Part shown: one piece after another, positions 46,232 to 55,029 of the stretch
Numbering within the stretch: the first letter of the stretch is position 1
Layout of the letters: each line of letters begins with the position of its first letter
NCBI GenBank assembly: GCA_030745875.1
Contig: JASLNT010000001.1
Location: 102,297 to 166,296 of the forward strand
Reading direction: 5' to 3'
Source: Phycisphaerae bacterium
GTDB taxonomy: Bacteria; Planctomycetota; Phycisphaerae; SM23-33
DNA length: 64,000 bases
Program-made: the position numbers and the translations under genes
Notes under the pieces: model-generated
The model's database searches: none
Seen by the model: only the letters and a program-made list of their open reading frames with translations
What the model was told of the DNA's origin: nothing

Positions 46232-47647
46232 ATGACAGAGATCCAAACAACACCCGACTACGAAGTGAAGAATATCGAGGAGGCCGATTTCGGCCGGAAG
46301 GAAATCTCGATCGCCGAACACGAGATGCCCGGCCTGATGGCCACTCGCGACAAGTACGGTCCGGACAAGCCGCTGGCCGGAGCCCGCATAATGGGCTCGC
46401 TGCACATGACCATCCAGACCGCCGTTCTGATCGAGACGCTCAACGATCTCGGCGCCGACGTGCGCTGGGCGTCGTGCAACATCTTCTCGACCCAGGACCA
46501 CGCCGCGGCGGCTATCGCGGCCGGGGGCACGCCGGTCTTCGCCTGGAAAGGCGAGACGCTGGACGAGTATTGGGACTGCACGCTCAAGGCGCTGACCTGG
46601 CCCGAGGGGAAGGGACCGGAGTTGATCGTGGACGACGGTGGCGACGCGACGCTGATGGTCCATCGCGGGTATGCGGCGGAGGACAACCCCGGGATCCTCG
46701 ACGAGCCCACCGACAACAAGGAGATGCAGGTCATCAACCGCGTTCTCAAGGAGCGCCTGGCCGAAGACCCGCAGTTCTGGCATCGCACGGTGGCCGAATG
46801 GAAAGGCGTGTCCGAAGAGACCACCACAGGCGTACATCGACTCTACGAGAGGATGGAGGCCGGCGAACTGCTGGTGCCCGCGATTAACGTCAACGATTCG
46901 GTCACCAAGAGCAAGTTCGACAACGTTTACGGCTGCCGCGAGTCGCTGGTTGACGGCATCAAGCGAGCGACCGACGTTATGGTCGCCGGCAAGGTCGCAT
47001 GCGTGTGCGGTTACGGCGACGTGGGCAAGGGATGCGCCGAAACGCTCAACAACCATCGCGCACAGGTGTGGGTCAACGAGATCGACCCGATCTGCGCCCT
47101 GCAGGCGTGCATGGCCGGTTACAAGGTCGCCCCCATCGAAGACGCCCTCCCCCACGCGAACATCTATGTGACCACAACCGGAAACTGCGACATCATCACC
47201 GCCGAACACATGTCGAAGATGAAGGACCAGTCGATCGTCTGCAACATCGGTCACTTCGACAACGAGATCCAGGTCGACGCGCTGCGCGAGTGGCCGGGCG
47301 TGGAGCATACGAACATCAAGGCAGGCACGGACATGTTCACCTTCCCCGACGGGCACAGCATCTTCCTGCTGGCTGAAGGGCGCCTGGTGAACCTCGGCTG
47401 CGCCACAGGGCACCCGAGCTTCGTGATGTCAAACAGCTTCACCAACCAGACACTCGCCCAGATCGATCTGTGGACAAACCAGCGCGACGTTGGCGTGTAC
47501 TGCCTCGACAAGAAGCTCGATGAAGAGGTCGCCCGCCTGCACCTGGATAAACTCGGAGCCAAACTGACCGTACTGTCGCAGGAACAAGCGGACTACATTA
47601 ACGTCCCGGTCGAAGGACCCTACAAACCCGATCACTATCGATACTAG
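46232..47647 (+). CDS. ahcY: Adenosylhomocysteinase
   Basis: The protein has 471 residues, full length. It splits S-adenosylhomocysteine into adenosine and homocysteine with NAD. Motifs of the family: [31 protein letters not shown], the NAD-binding [30 protein letters not shown] and [11 protein letters not shown]. The C-terminus ends in PYKPDHYRY, characteristic of SAHH. An AAGGA site lies nine bases before the start. A strong terminator follows. Together with the upstream ArsR-type regulator it forms a methyl-cycle operon. Confidence 0.97.
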   Translation: MTEIQTTPDYEVKNIEEADFGRKEISIAEHEMPGLMATRDKYGPDKPLAGARIMGSLHMTIQTAVLIETLNDLGADVRWASCNIFSTQDHAAAAIAAGGTPVFAWKGETLDEYWDCTLKALTWPEGKGPELIVDDGGDATLMVHRGYAAEDNPGILDEPTDNKEMQVINRVLKERLAEDPQFWHRTVAEWKGVSEETTTGVHRLYERMEAGELLVPAINVNDSVTKSKFDNVYGCRESLVDGIKRATDVMVAGKVACVCGYGDVGKGCAETLNNHRAQVWVNEIDPICALQACMAGYKVAPIEDALPHANIYVTTTGNCDIITAEHMSKMKDQSIVCNIGHFDNEIQVDALREWPGVEHTNIKAGTDMFTFPDGHSIFLLAEGRLVNLGCATGHPSFVMSNSFTNQTLAQIDLWTNQRDVGVYCLDKKLDEEVARLHLDKLGAKLTVLSQEQADYINVPVEGPYKPDHYRY

Positions 47648-47668
47648 TCGTTTCCAACACGCACCGAA

Positions 47669-47699
47669 GCCCTCGGACAGCAATCCGAGGGCTTTTTTT
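47669..47699 (+). terminator. Intrinsic terminator after ahcY
   Basis: A nine-base perfect stem (GCCCTCGGA/TCCGAGGGC, six-base loop) is followed by seven T residues. It lies 21 bases after the ahcY stop codon. Confidence 0.9.
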
Positions 47700-47761
47700 G
47701 CGCGCGTGCAACAAACCCGACGATTGAGTATCATCGAGGCGTCTCAAACGAGAACGCAATC

Positions 47762-48487
47762 ATGAGTGCAAAACTTGACGGGAAAATCGCCGTAGTAACC
47801 GGAGCCGGACGCGGCATAGGAAAGGTAATCGCACATACCCTCGCCGCCAACGGAGCCTGCGTCGTCGCAGCCGCCAGGACCTCCGAAGAAATCAATTCAC
47901 TGGCCGATGAGATAACGGGCTCCGGTGGAAGAGCACTCGCGGTTCGAACGGACATCACCGACGAGGCGAGCGTTGAAGAGCTTTTCGGCATGATTGACGA
48001 CAAGTGCGGTCCGGTGGACGTACTGATCAACAATGCGGGCATGGGCGTCTTTGCACACATCGTCGACTGCAGCAGTGAAGACTTCGATCGAGTGCTGGCG
48101 GTCAACACCCGCGGAGCATTCCTCTGCAGCCGCGAAGCATTCAAACGAATGATCCCGCAGAAAAGCGGGTACATAATCAACATCTCCAGCGTTCTGGGGA
48201 TCAGGGCCTACGTTAATCAGGGCGCCTACACCGCCGCAAAACACGGTGTGATGGGCCTGACTAAAGCCCTGGCGCTGGAAGGCCAACCACACGGTATCCG
48301 CGTCAGCGCCGTCCTGCCGGGCGGAGTAAACACCGAACTGATCCGCCAGTCGCGCCCGGATCTGGACGTATCGGTTCTCCTTGAGCCTGAGGATATCGCC
48401 CAAGCCGTAACGTACCTTCTGAGCCTCTCAGAGAAAGCCGCCATCGACCAAATCTACATACGCCGCAGAAACAGCTCTCCGTTCTGA
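47762..48487 (+). CDS. Short-chain dehydrogenase/reductase (SDR)
   Basis: The protein has 241 residues. It shows the NAD(P) site VVTGAGRGIGKVIA, the NNAG motif (VLINNAGMGVFAH), the catalytic serine in NISSVLGIRA and the YxxxK pair in YTAAKHGVMG. It resembles 3-ketoacyl-ACP reductases. The C-terminus deviates from most members (IDQIYIRRRNSSPF), so the true substrate may differ. It lies between the ahcY terminator and xylA; no promoter is clear. Confidence 0.85.
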   Translation: MSAKLDGKIAVVTGAGRGIGKVIAHTLAANGACVVAAARTSEEINSLADEITGSGGRALAVRTDITDEASVEELFGMIDDKCGPVDVLINNAGMGVFAHIVDCSSEDFDRVLAVNTRGAFLCSREAFKRMIPQKSGYIINISSVLGIRAYVNQGAYTAAKHGVMGLTKALALEGQPHGIRVSAVLPGGVNTELIRQSRPDLDVSVLLEPEDIAQAVTYLLSLSEKAAIDQIYIRRRNSSPF

Positions 48488-48599
48488 GAATCCTGCTGGC
48501 GTGGCGAGGGCTGAAGCGGTATCCTTAGCGACTTGAAATCGTGGCGCTTAACCGTAAACACAGCGTAAGGCGCCCTTAGGAAAACAAGGAGAGCTACTC

Positions 48600-49913
48600 A
48601 TGGCTGAAGCGTTTGCAGGCGTACCAAAGATCCAGTACGAGGGTCCTGATTCAAAAAACCCGCTGGCGTTCAAGCATTACAATCCCACCGAGCAAATCGA
48701 AGGCAAGACGATGGCAGATCACTTGCGGTTCTCCGTGGCCTACTGGCACGCGTTCCGCAACGGTTGCGCCGATCCCTTTGGCGGACCGACCCGCCTTATG
48801 CCCTGGGACGATGGTTCGGAGTCCGTCGAAAACGCCCAGAACCGCGCTCGGGCGGCTTTCGAGTTCTTCGAGAAGCTGGGGATCGGGTTCTACTGCTTCC
48901 ACGATCGAGACGTGGCTCCCGAAGGCGCTACGTTGAGCGAATCAAACGCCAATCTCGACGCTGTGGTTAAAGTCCTTAAGGAAGAGCAGGAACGCACGGG
49001 CATCAAGTTGCTCTGGGGCACCGCCTGCCTGTTCGCCAACCCGCGATTCATGCACGGGGCCTCAACAAGCTGCAACGCCGACGTGTTCGCATTCTCCGCC
49101 GCCCAGGTCGCCAAAGCCATGGAAGTAACCCACGAACTCGGCGGGCTCGGGTACGTTTTCTGGGGCGGGCGCGAAGGCTACAAGAGCCTCCTGAACACCG
49201 ACCTGGGTCGCGAACTGAGCCACATGGCCAGATTCATGCAGATGGCGGTCGACTACAAGAAGCAGATCGGCTTCACCGGACAGTTCTACATCGAACCCAA
49301 ACCCAAAGAACCCACCAAGCATCAGTACGATTTCGATTCGGCCACCTGTCACGGATTCCTGACCGCCAACGGTCTGGCTGACGACTTCAAGTTGAACATC
49401 GAAGCCAACCACGCCACCCTGGCCGGACACACCTTCCAGCACGAACTGGAATTCGCCGCCTCGGTCGGACTGCTCGGATCGGTCGACGCCAACCGCGGCG
49501 ACCCGCAACTGGGATGGGACACAGACCAGTTCCCCACCGACATCTACGACACGACGGCTGCGATGCTGACGATTCTCAAGAACGGCGGATTCACCACCGG
49601 CGGCCTGAACTTCGACGCACACGTCGCACGCGAGAGTTTCGAACCGATCGACCTGTTCTACGCGCATATCGGCGGAATGGACGCATTCGCACGCGGATTG
49701 AAAGCCGCCGCAGCCATCCGCGCCGACGGGGTGATCGGCGACTTCGTGTCCGAACGCTACGCCAGTTGGGATACGGGAATCGGCGCAAGCATCGAAGCCG
49801 GTGAAGTGGGATACGCCGAACTGAGCAAGTACATGCTCGACAAGGGCGACTCAGACTCCAACGCCTCGGGAAGAGTGGAGTACCTCGAGAACATACTCAA
49901 CGAATACATCTGA
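48600..49913 (+). CDS. xylA: Xylose isomerase
   Basis: The protein has 437 residues, full length. It interconverts D-xylose and D-xylulose with divalent metals. Signatures: [72 protein letters not shown] and [20 protein letters not shown], which supply the metal and active-site acidic and histidine residues. An AAGGAG site lies before the ATG. A terminator follows. No xylulokinase is next to it here. Confidence 0.97.
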   Translation: MAEAFAGVPKIQYEGPDSKNPLAFKHYNPTEQIEGKTMADHLRFSVAYWHAFRNGCADPFGGPTRLMPWDDGSESVENAQNRARAAFEFFEKLGIGFYCFHDRDVAPEGATLSESNANLDAVVKVLKEEQERTGIKLLWGTACLFANPRFMHGASTSCNADVFAFSAAQVAKAMEVTHELGGLGYVFWGGREGYKSLLNTDLGRELSHMARFMQMAVDYKKQIGFTGQFYIEPKPKEPTKHQYDFDSATCHGFLTANGLADDFKLNIEANHATLAGHTFQHELEFAASVGLLGSVDANRGDPQLGWDTDQFPTDIYDTTAAMLTILKNGGFTTGGLNFDAHVARESFEPIDLFYAHIGGMDAFARGLKAAAAIRADGVIGDFVSERYASWDTGIGASIEAGEVGYAELSKYMLDKGDSDSNASGRVEYLENILNEYI

Positions 49914-49934
49914 TCCGAATCGAATACTCAATTG

Positions 49935-49970
49935 GAAAGCCCGCGGGTGGTAGTCCGCGGGCTTTCTATT
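49935..49970 (+). terminator. Terminator after xylA
   Basis: A 12-base perfect stem (GAAAGCCCGCGG/CCGCGGGCTTTC, eight-base loop) ends in TATT. It also lies just after the convergent response regulator stop at 49985, so it may act on both strands. The T tract is short. Confidence 0.7.
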
Positions 49971-49984
49971 GCGCTGGGAGCAAT

Positions 49985-50986
49985 TCAATCATTTCTGCGC
50001 ACGGCCATCGCGGTCGGCGGAGATATCATTTCGGCCAGTTCGATGTCGGCGTCGGTGAAGGGCTGTTCGCCCTTGCGATAGAGAACGACCAGCCCTATCA
50101 GTTCGCCCGGCGAGGGGATCAGGGGCATCGTCAGCATGCTCAGACCGGGCAGGAATCTGCGGATCGACTCGCTGAATTTTCCGGAGTTGTCTCCGGCGTC
50201 CATGAGCATGCATTTGGGATCGGCCAGCGTCATATCTATCAGAGGGTCGCACAGTTCCCGGCAGAACGAAGCCTCGTCGGGATGCGGTACGCCGAATCGT
50301 CCGGCAATCTGAAGTTCGGCCTCAGCGTCGCAAACCAGCGCCACGCCAAACACTGTTCCGGTTTTGTGAACGATTACTCGGAACAACGACCGGAAGACAT
50401 CATCGTCGCCCTTGGCGGCGATAAGTTCGCGTTGATACGCGATCAGCACTTGCTGAGAGGCCATTTGCGAACTGAGCGTCCGATAAGCCACCGTCAGATC
50501 CGCACAGGTCGAATCCAGGCGGTTTTGAATGGTCTTGCGCTCGATGTTGATTTCCCTGGCGAGGCTGCGGAGTTTCTTCTGCCGATTCTTCGATCTCTCG
50601 TATCCGGTCCGCCTTTCGAGTTCCTCGCGAATGGTTTTGCGGAGTCGGTCGAGATCCAGCGGTTTTGTCATCAACTCCACCGGCCGGTGTCGGGAGGCTT
50701 CGGTAAGCGTCTCGGGATCGCCCATTCCGGTTATGACGATGGCGGATGTGTCGCCGGCGATATTGGCCCGGAGCGAATCTATCACATCAAGCCCGGTGCA
50801 GTCGCCCAGCATCAGATCGGTCACCACGATATCGGGCGGATTGGCTCGGGCGAGTTTTATCGCCTCGCTGCCGCTGCCTGCGGTTTCAATGGAGAAACCT
50901 TCGCTCGCCAGAGCATCCTGCAACAGTTCGATCATGTCCGCTTCGTCGTCAACTACCAGCACGTGTGCTTTCATATCGCCAGACAT
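49985..50986 (-). CDS. Response regulator with receiver and GAF-like domains
   Basis: The protein has 333 residues. Residues 8-125 form a receiver (HVLVVDDEADMIELL, IVVTDLMLGDCTGLDV with the phospho-accepting aspartate, AIVITGMGDPET, ELMTKPLDLDR). A basic coiled region follows (SLAREINIERKTIQNRLDST), then a GAF-like sensor (HKTGTVFGVALVCDAEAELQ) to the end. No DNA-binding domain is present. The ATG at 50986 has an AGAGGAG site, 24 bases after the HDOD-kinase stop. It is the third gene of a signalling operon. Confidence 0.82.
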   Translation of the reverse strand: MSGDMKAHVLVVDDEADMIELLQDALASEGFSIETAGSGSEAIKLARANPPDIVVTDLMLGDCTGLDVIDSLRANIAGDTSAIVITGMGDPETLTEASRHRPVELMTKPLDLDRLRKTIREELERRTGYERSKNRQKKLRSLAREINIERKTIQNRLDSTCADLTVAYRTLSSQMASQQVLIAYQRELIAAKGDDDVFRSLFRVIVHKTGTVFGVALVCDAEAELQIAGRFGVPHPDEASFCRELCDPLIDMTLADPKCMLMDAGDNSGKFSESIRRFLPGLSMLTMPLIPSPGELIGLVVLYRKGEQPFTDADIELAEMISPPTAMAVRRND

Positions 50987-51010
50987 ATTCTCCTCTCACA
51001 TAACTCTGAG

Positions 51011-53335
51011 CTATTGATCCGCTCGCGGCAATTCGATGAAAACGGTCGTTCCTTCGCCCAAACGGGTCTCTATCCACATTCTACCGTCATTGTTTATGAC
51101 ATATCGCTGGGCTCGCGGCAGGCCCATGCCTACTCTCCGCCCGGCCTCCTGGGCCGAAAAGAACGGAGTGAATACGCTCGAAAGCGTCTGAGCGTCCATT
51201 CCAGGTCCATTGTCGCTAATCGCAATAACCACCGTGTCGTTCGCTTCGCCCGCCTGTGACGATATCCGCACTTTCCGCTCGCCTTCGCCCTTGCCGGCGA
51301 TGGCGGCGTTGGTGACGACCTCGCGGAGGGCGGCGCGTATCTGGACTATGTCGGCGATTATGTTCAACGGTCTGGCGGGCGGTTGGACGATAATCTCACA
51401 CGCACAGATCACCGGATCTTCCGAGGCCGCGAACGCCTTTTCAATCTCGGCGGTCAGGGCGTCGACATCCACGACATCAGGTTCGGCCCGACGCGGTGAA
51501 GCGAAGTCCATCAGATCCGTTATGATATCGCTGATCCTATGTGCCTGATCGGCGATTTGACGCCAGGTCTTGCGTTCTTCGGGACTGGCGGCTTTGTCTC
51601 TCATTAGCTGAGCGCGTCCGGAGATAACGGCCAGCGGGTTATTGAGTTCGTGTCCGGCGCCTGCGGCCATCTCGCCCATCGCCGCAAGCGTGCGTGCTTC
51701 GGCGAGCGCTTCCTGGGTGGCGGCGAGTACTTCACCGGCCCCTGCGAGCTGTTCGCTTAGTCTGGTGGCGCGGCTCTGGCCTCGCGACATCGCCAACGTC
51801 AGCGCCAGTATCTCGCCAAATACGTTCAGGCTTTCATCCATGCGCCCCTGGTCCGGTGCGTCGGCCGGCGACAAAACACCGCCAATCCATCTTTCGCGAC
51901 AAATAAGGCGATGATGCGCGTAGATGCCCGGGTCGATCCACTGCCTGAGCACACCAACATCTCCAAGCACCGCCGCCATCGCCTCAGCGGATGAACCACC
52001 GCCTGCGTCAACAGCGCTGGCGTCGAATGCGGGATTCGGCGGTGCGACGTATATGTCGGGGCAATCGCTTCGATCTGCAATTATCAGGGTGACCCCTTCG
52101 GTGTCCTGCCCGCAACAGTATGCGATAATCGGAGCTGCAGCGCTGGGCTCGACAGACACCACGTCGGCGACCGCCTCAGCCAGGGCTCCCAACGTTTCGG
52201 GCAAGAGGGCCTCGGGCGATATCGACGAAGCAAACCGCCTGAGTTTACCCAGCGCCTCCGAGTCGACCTGGAGTTGCGCCGAACCGCTGCACAACTGGTC
52301 GTTGATCTTGCCCAACTCCGTGTTGGACCGAGCAACAGCCCTGTGATACGCCTCAGCGTTCTGCACAGGACTCCCGGATTCCAGGTCCGCAAGAAGCTCC
52401 CGGACGTCGTCGGCCAGACCTTCTGCAATTCTAGCCGGTATGTCCCCGGCAAGCCCCATTTGCGCCGCCATCTGAGCGCTGGTGCGGGCGAACTTGAAAT
52501 TACCGGAGAATCCAATATCGCTCTCGCGTGCTATCGTATCGGCCAGGCCGACAATCTCGACCATCGCGCGATCGGCGATGGAACCGGGAATCGCCTCGCC
52601 CGGCTGGTGCGCCAGCCAGGTGACGGCCTGGATGGTGTTTCCAAGCCTCCACTGCCTGGCCAGATGCAGCCCGGCTACGGCGTGATCAACGCCTATAATA
52701 TCGCGTTCATACTCGCTGATGTTCCCCTGACGCCTGAGGGCGGTCCGTATGACCCGGTCATAGCTCTTGGGCGCGGCCCGAACGAGAACGAGTTTACCCA
52801 AATCGTGAAGTAATCCGCACACAAAGGCCTGGCCCGGGTCCAGAGGGGTTTCGCCAAAGGCGGAGAGTTTCTCAGCCGCAATCGCCACAGCCAGACAATG
52901 GCGGTTAAATGCTTCATTATCGAATGCAGTGTCATCTCCCCGACCGCAGGCGGGAACAACATACCCCCGCCCCGCCAGCAACCCCGCCCGAACCACTTCA
53001 AATCCCAGTTTTTCGATAGCCTGAGCTACGGTGACGACATCTCTGCCTCGACTGCAATTGGCCAACGACAACACTCCAGCCGTCATCGCCGGATCAAGCG
53101 ACACCAGACTGCTCAGCTCGCCCGACAGTTCGGCCGGGCCGTCGCTAACGCCCACACCGTCAGTCAGTAACTCCAGCACTGACGTAGCGACCGGTCCGCA
53201 GGCCGACAATCCGCCCAGGCTGGATATAAGCTGATCCAACCGCTCTATCCCGAGCTTGTCCTGCAAGGAGCCAACCTGTGAAAACCTATCCATTTCGGTC
53301 GGACCGCCATGGCCGGAGAACCAACGCCCAGCCAC
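51011..53335 (-). CDS. HDOD domain sensor histidine kinase
   Basis: The protein has about 774 residues. Residues about 30-290 resemble an HDOD domain (LVSLDPAMTAGVLSLANCSR, VTVAQAIEKLGFEVVRAGLL, CGLLHDLGKLVLV, IGVDHAVAGLHLARQW). A sensor-like region and a coiled linker follow. The kinase core has the H-box GAGHELNNPLAVISG (His near 562), a divergent N-box, ISDNGPGM and RVGMGLPRAQR. A GTG start at 53335 has an AGGAGG site 12 bases away; an ATG at 53293 would shorten the protein by 14 residues. It is the middle gene of the operon. Confidence 0.85.
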   Translation of the reverse strand: MAGRWFSGHGGPTEMDRFSQVGSLQDKLGIERLDQLISSLGGLSACGPVATSVLELLTDGVGVSDGPAELSGELSSLVSLDPAMTAGVLSLANCSRGRDVVTVAQAIEKLGFEVVRAGLLAGRGYVVPACGRGDDTAFDNEAFNRHCLAVAIAAEKLSAFGETPLDPGQAFVCGLLHDLGKLVLVRAAPKSYDRVIRTALRRQGNISEYERDIIGVDHAVAGLHLARQWRLGNTIQAVTWLAHQPGEAIPGSIADRAMVEIVGLADTIARESDIGFSGNFKFARTSAQMAAQMGLAGDIPARIAEGLADDVRELLADLESGSPVQNAEAYHRAVARSNTELGKINDQLCSGSAQLQVDSEALGKLRRFASSISPEALLPETLGALAEAVADVVSVEPSAAAPIIAYCCGQDTEGVTLIIADRSDCPDIYVAPPNPAFDASAVDAGGGSSAEAMAAVLGDVGVLRQWIDPGIYAHHRLICRERWIGGVLSPADAPDQGRMDESLNVFGEILALTLAMSRGQSRATRLSEQLAGAGEVLAATQEALAEARTLAAMGEMAAGAGHELNNPLAVISGRAQLMRDKAASPEERKTWRQIADQAHRISDIITDLMDFASPRRAEPDVVDVDALTAEIEKAFAASEDPVICACEIIVQPPARPLNIIADIVQIRAALREVVTNAAIAGKGEGERKVRISSQAGEANDTVVIAISDNGPGMDAQTLSSVFTPFFSAQEAGRRVGMGLPRAQRYVINNDGRMWIETRLGEGTTVFIELPRADQ

Positions 53336-53421
53336 TTGTGATTCCGCCCTCCTGTATCAGATATCAGTCTCGTATCCGCCATCGCCGCCGAACGTAACCC
53401 GCTGCGGCGCAATATCGTTTG

Positions 53422-53991
53422 TCAATTCTTGACCAGTTCCAGAATCCGTTTCACAACAGTATCTATGTTAAACGGTTTTCTGATGAAATCGTTGGCGCCG
53501 GCCTCCATCAACCTTTCGACCTCCGCGGGGTTGACCATCCCGGAGATCACCAGGATCTTGATGTCCGACAGCTCGCGATTCTCGCGAATTGTCTTACAGA
53601 CGACGTTTCCGTTGATGTCCGGAAGCATGAAGTCCAACACGACAATGTCCGGGCGGAACTGCTGGGTAAGTACGCCCGCATCGTAGCCCGTCTGGGCGCT
53701 GGCGACTTCAAATCGCCCATCGGCCTCCAGCGCTTCGACAAACAGTTCGATGATTTCAGGATCATCGTCCACCACAAGAACTCGTATGCTGTCATTGTCC
53801 AGACCGTCCAGAGGAATCTTATTGGACTTCATGAACTTGATCAGAGCGTCCCGCGGTATGCGTCTGAACTTGCTGCCGGGCACGCGAAACCCCTGCAACT
53901 GACCGCTGTCGAAACATCGTATGATAGTCTGCTGCGAGAGCTTGCACACGGCTGCGGCTTCTCCGGTGGTGTAGACGGCCTTGTTTCGCAC
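53422..53991 (-). CDS. Helix-turn-helix (excisionase/BldC-type) and receiver protein
   Basis: The protein has about 189 residues. The GTG at 53991 was chosen for its AGGAG site at eight bases. Residues 1-50 form a MerR-like winged helix (YTTGEAAAVCKLSQQTIIRC, FDSGQLQGFRVPGSKFRRIP), as in excisionases and BldC. Residues 68-189 form a receiver (RVLVVDDDPEIIELF, IVVLDFMLPDINGN with the phosphosite, LVISGMVNPAE, FIRKPFNIDT). A DNA-binding domain placed before the receiver is an inverted order. It is the first gene of the signalling operon and its most likely transcriptional output. Confidence 0.85.
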   Translation of the reverse strand: MRNKAVYTTGEAAAVCKLSQQTIIRCFDSGQLQGFRVPGSKFRRIPRDALIKFMKSNKIPLDGLDNDSIRVLVVDDDPEIIELFVEALEADGRFEVASAQTGYDAGVLTQQFRPDIVVLDFMLPDINGNVVCKTIRENRELSDIKILVISGMVNPAEVERLMEAGANDFIRKPFNIDTVVKRILELVKN

Positions 53992-54042
53992 GATGCAGTC
54001 TCCTGTAGCTAGCTGAGACGCCAGCCCGCTTTCCAGATACAC

Positions 54043-54393
54043 TCCCCGACGCCAGCGGTGTCAGTCACGCAAACCGACGACGCCGGGATCACTATTCGTT
54101 CTTGGTACACAAATACCACAGCTTTCCAAGCTTATTTATTTTAACATTCATTACAATAAGCGACAAGGTTAAAATACGGACACTGGGGTAAATATGTGTG
54201 AATCCGGATAAAGCGGACTCTGAGATCACCCCCGAGCATTAGCGTGCGGTCAAACTCTCTTCCGCAGACGTCTGTTGGATCCTCTGGAGAGGTCCCGCAC
54301 CGTTAGAGACAGCCTACGGAGATTTGCTTATAGAATGCAGGCACGGGCCGATAGCCCGTGCCTGTTCAGATTGCAGCCACACATCGTGGAACA
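54043..54393. other. Intergenic region with a structured RNA candidate and a hairpin
   Basis: I see no coding sequence in these 350 bases. Positions about 54215-54325 can fold as a nested rod: GTGCGG pairs with CCGCAC, inside it CTCTC pairs with GAGAG, and a CAGACGTCTG hairpin lies at the tip, with further short complementarity outside. This looks like a small RNA, but no known family is matched with confidence. Confidence 0.35.
54338..54364. terminator. Hairpin downstream of flgM
   Basis: CAGGCACGGGC and GCCCGTGCCTG form a perfect 11-base stem with a five-base loop. It lies 30 bases past the flgM stop on the minus strand. A T tract is missing on both sides, so it may be a weak terminator or a structural repeat. 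Confidence 0.45.
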
Positions 54394-54669
54394 CTAGCTG
54401 GAGAATTCGTCCATCAATCTATCTACAGTCACATCAATACGTTCCTGAGTCTCGTATACACCGGTCTCTATCTCCGCCTTAACTCTGGCGATGAGATCCG
54501 CTCGCACTTCAGGGACATCATGCACCTGTGCGGCGAGCTTCGCGACGGTGGATATCTCAACTACGTCCCCTGTCGGCGGCAAGGCCGCTGACCCGCCGTC
54601 GCGAACAACGGTAGTGACTGGTTCGACCGACTGCGGCGGTGTTGGTGGGTTGACCCCATTTACATACAT
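54394..54669 (-). CDS. flgM: FlgM-type anti-sigma-28 factor
   Basis: The protein has 91 residues. The start at 54669 has a GAGGAA site. The first 35 residues are disordered and proline/threonine rich. The rest matches the FlgM sigma-binding part: VVEISTVAKLAAQVHDVPEV, then RADLIARVKAEIETGVYETQ and IDVTVDRLMDEF. FlgM binds sigma-28 (FliA) and is exported through the flagellar hook to switch on late genes. No other flagellar gene is near, so this copy is isolated in the window. The leader upstream shows two hairpins (see the gap entry). Confidence 0.8.
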   Translation of the reverse strand: MYVNGVNPPTPPQSVEPVTTVVRDGGSAALPPTGDVVEISTVAKLAAQVHDVPEVRADLIARVKAEIETGVYETQERIDVTVDRLMDEFSS

Positions 54670-55029
54670 CTTCAATTCCTCGTCAACTTAGTCCGCGTTT
54701 CACCGTCACGGACGGCCAGGCCTCGGACTTCGCTGCAGGAGGCGCTTCCTTGCGCCAATCCGCGGTGTCAGCTCTTGTCCGAAAGCCCCGATTTCCTCTT
54801 CCAGCCGGCAACCTACTTAACTTCCGTGCCGACCGTTCTGCTTCCTTGCACAAGTAGTTTCGGCAAGATCCATGAGTCATCATTAGGCAATCGCATTATT
54901 CAGACTTTGACGCAATCTGAGCATGAAAAAGGTGTTACAAACGCCCCGATTTCGATATACAAAAACAGTGAAATTTTCCATCAATTCCTTCATGCGAATA
55001 TGCGACCTCCCCTTCGCAGTTTACCCAGC
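54670..55029. other. Gap between flgM and mnmG with a structured leader
   Basis: No coding region is credible in these 360 bases. On the minus strand, the flgM leader contains a CCGTC-ACG-GACGG hairpin (54703-54715) and a GGCGC-TTCCTT-GCGCC hairpin (54741-54756). The part nearer mnmG is AT-rich and shows no terminator that I can define. Confidence 0.4.

Noticed and set aside
46226..47413. A 395-codon minus-strand frame opposite ahcY
   Set aside because: The sense strand encodes a complete adenosylhomocysteinase, and the antisense frame shows no domain.
54670..54883. A cyclic-di-GMP or other known riboswitch in the flgM leader
   Set aside because: Hairpins are present, but I do not find the conserved core bases of the GEMM riboswitch classes.
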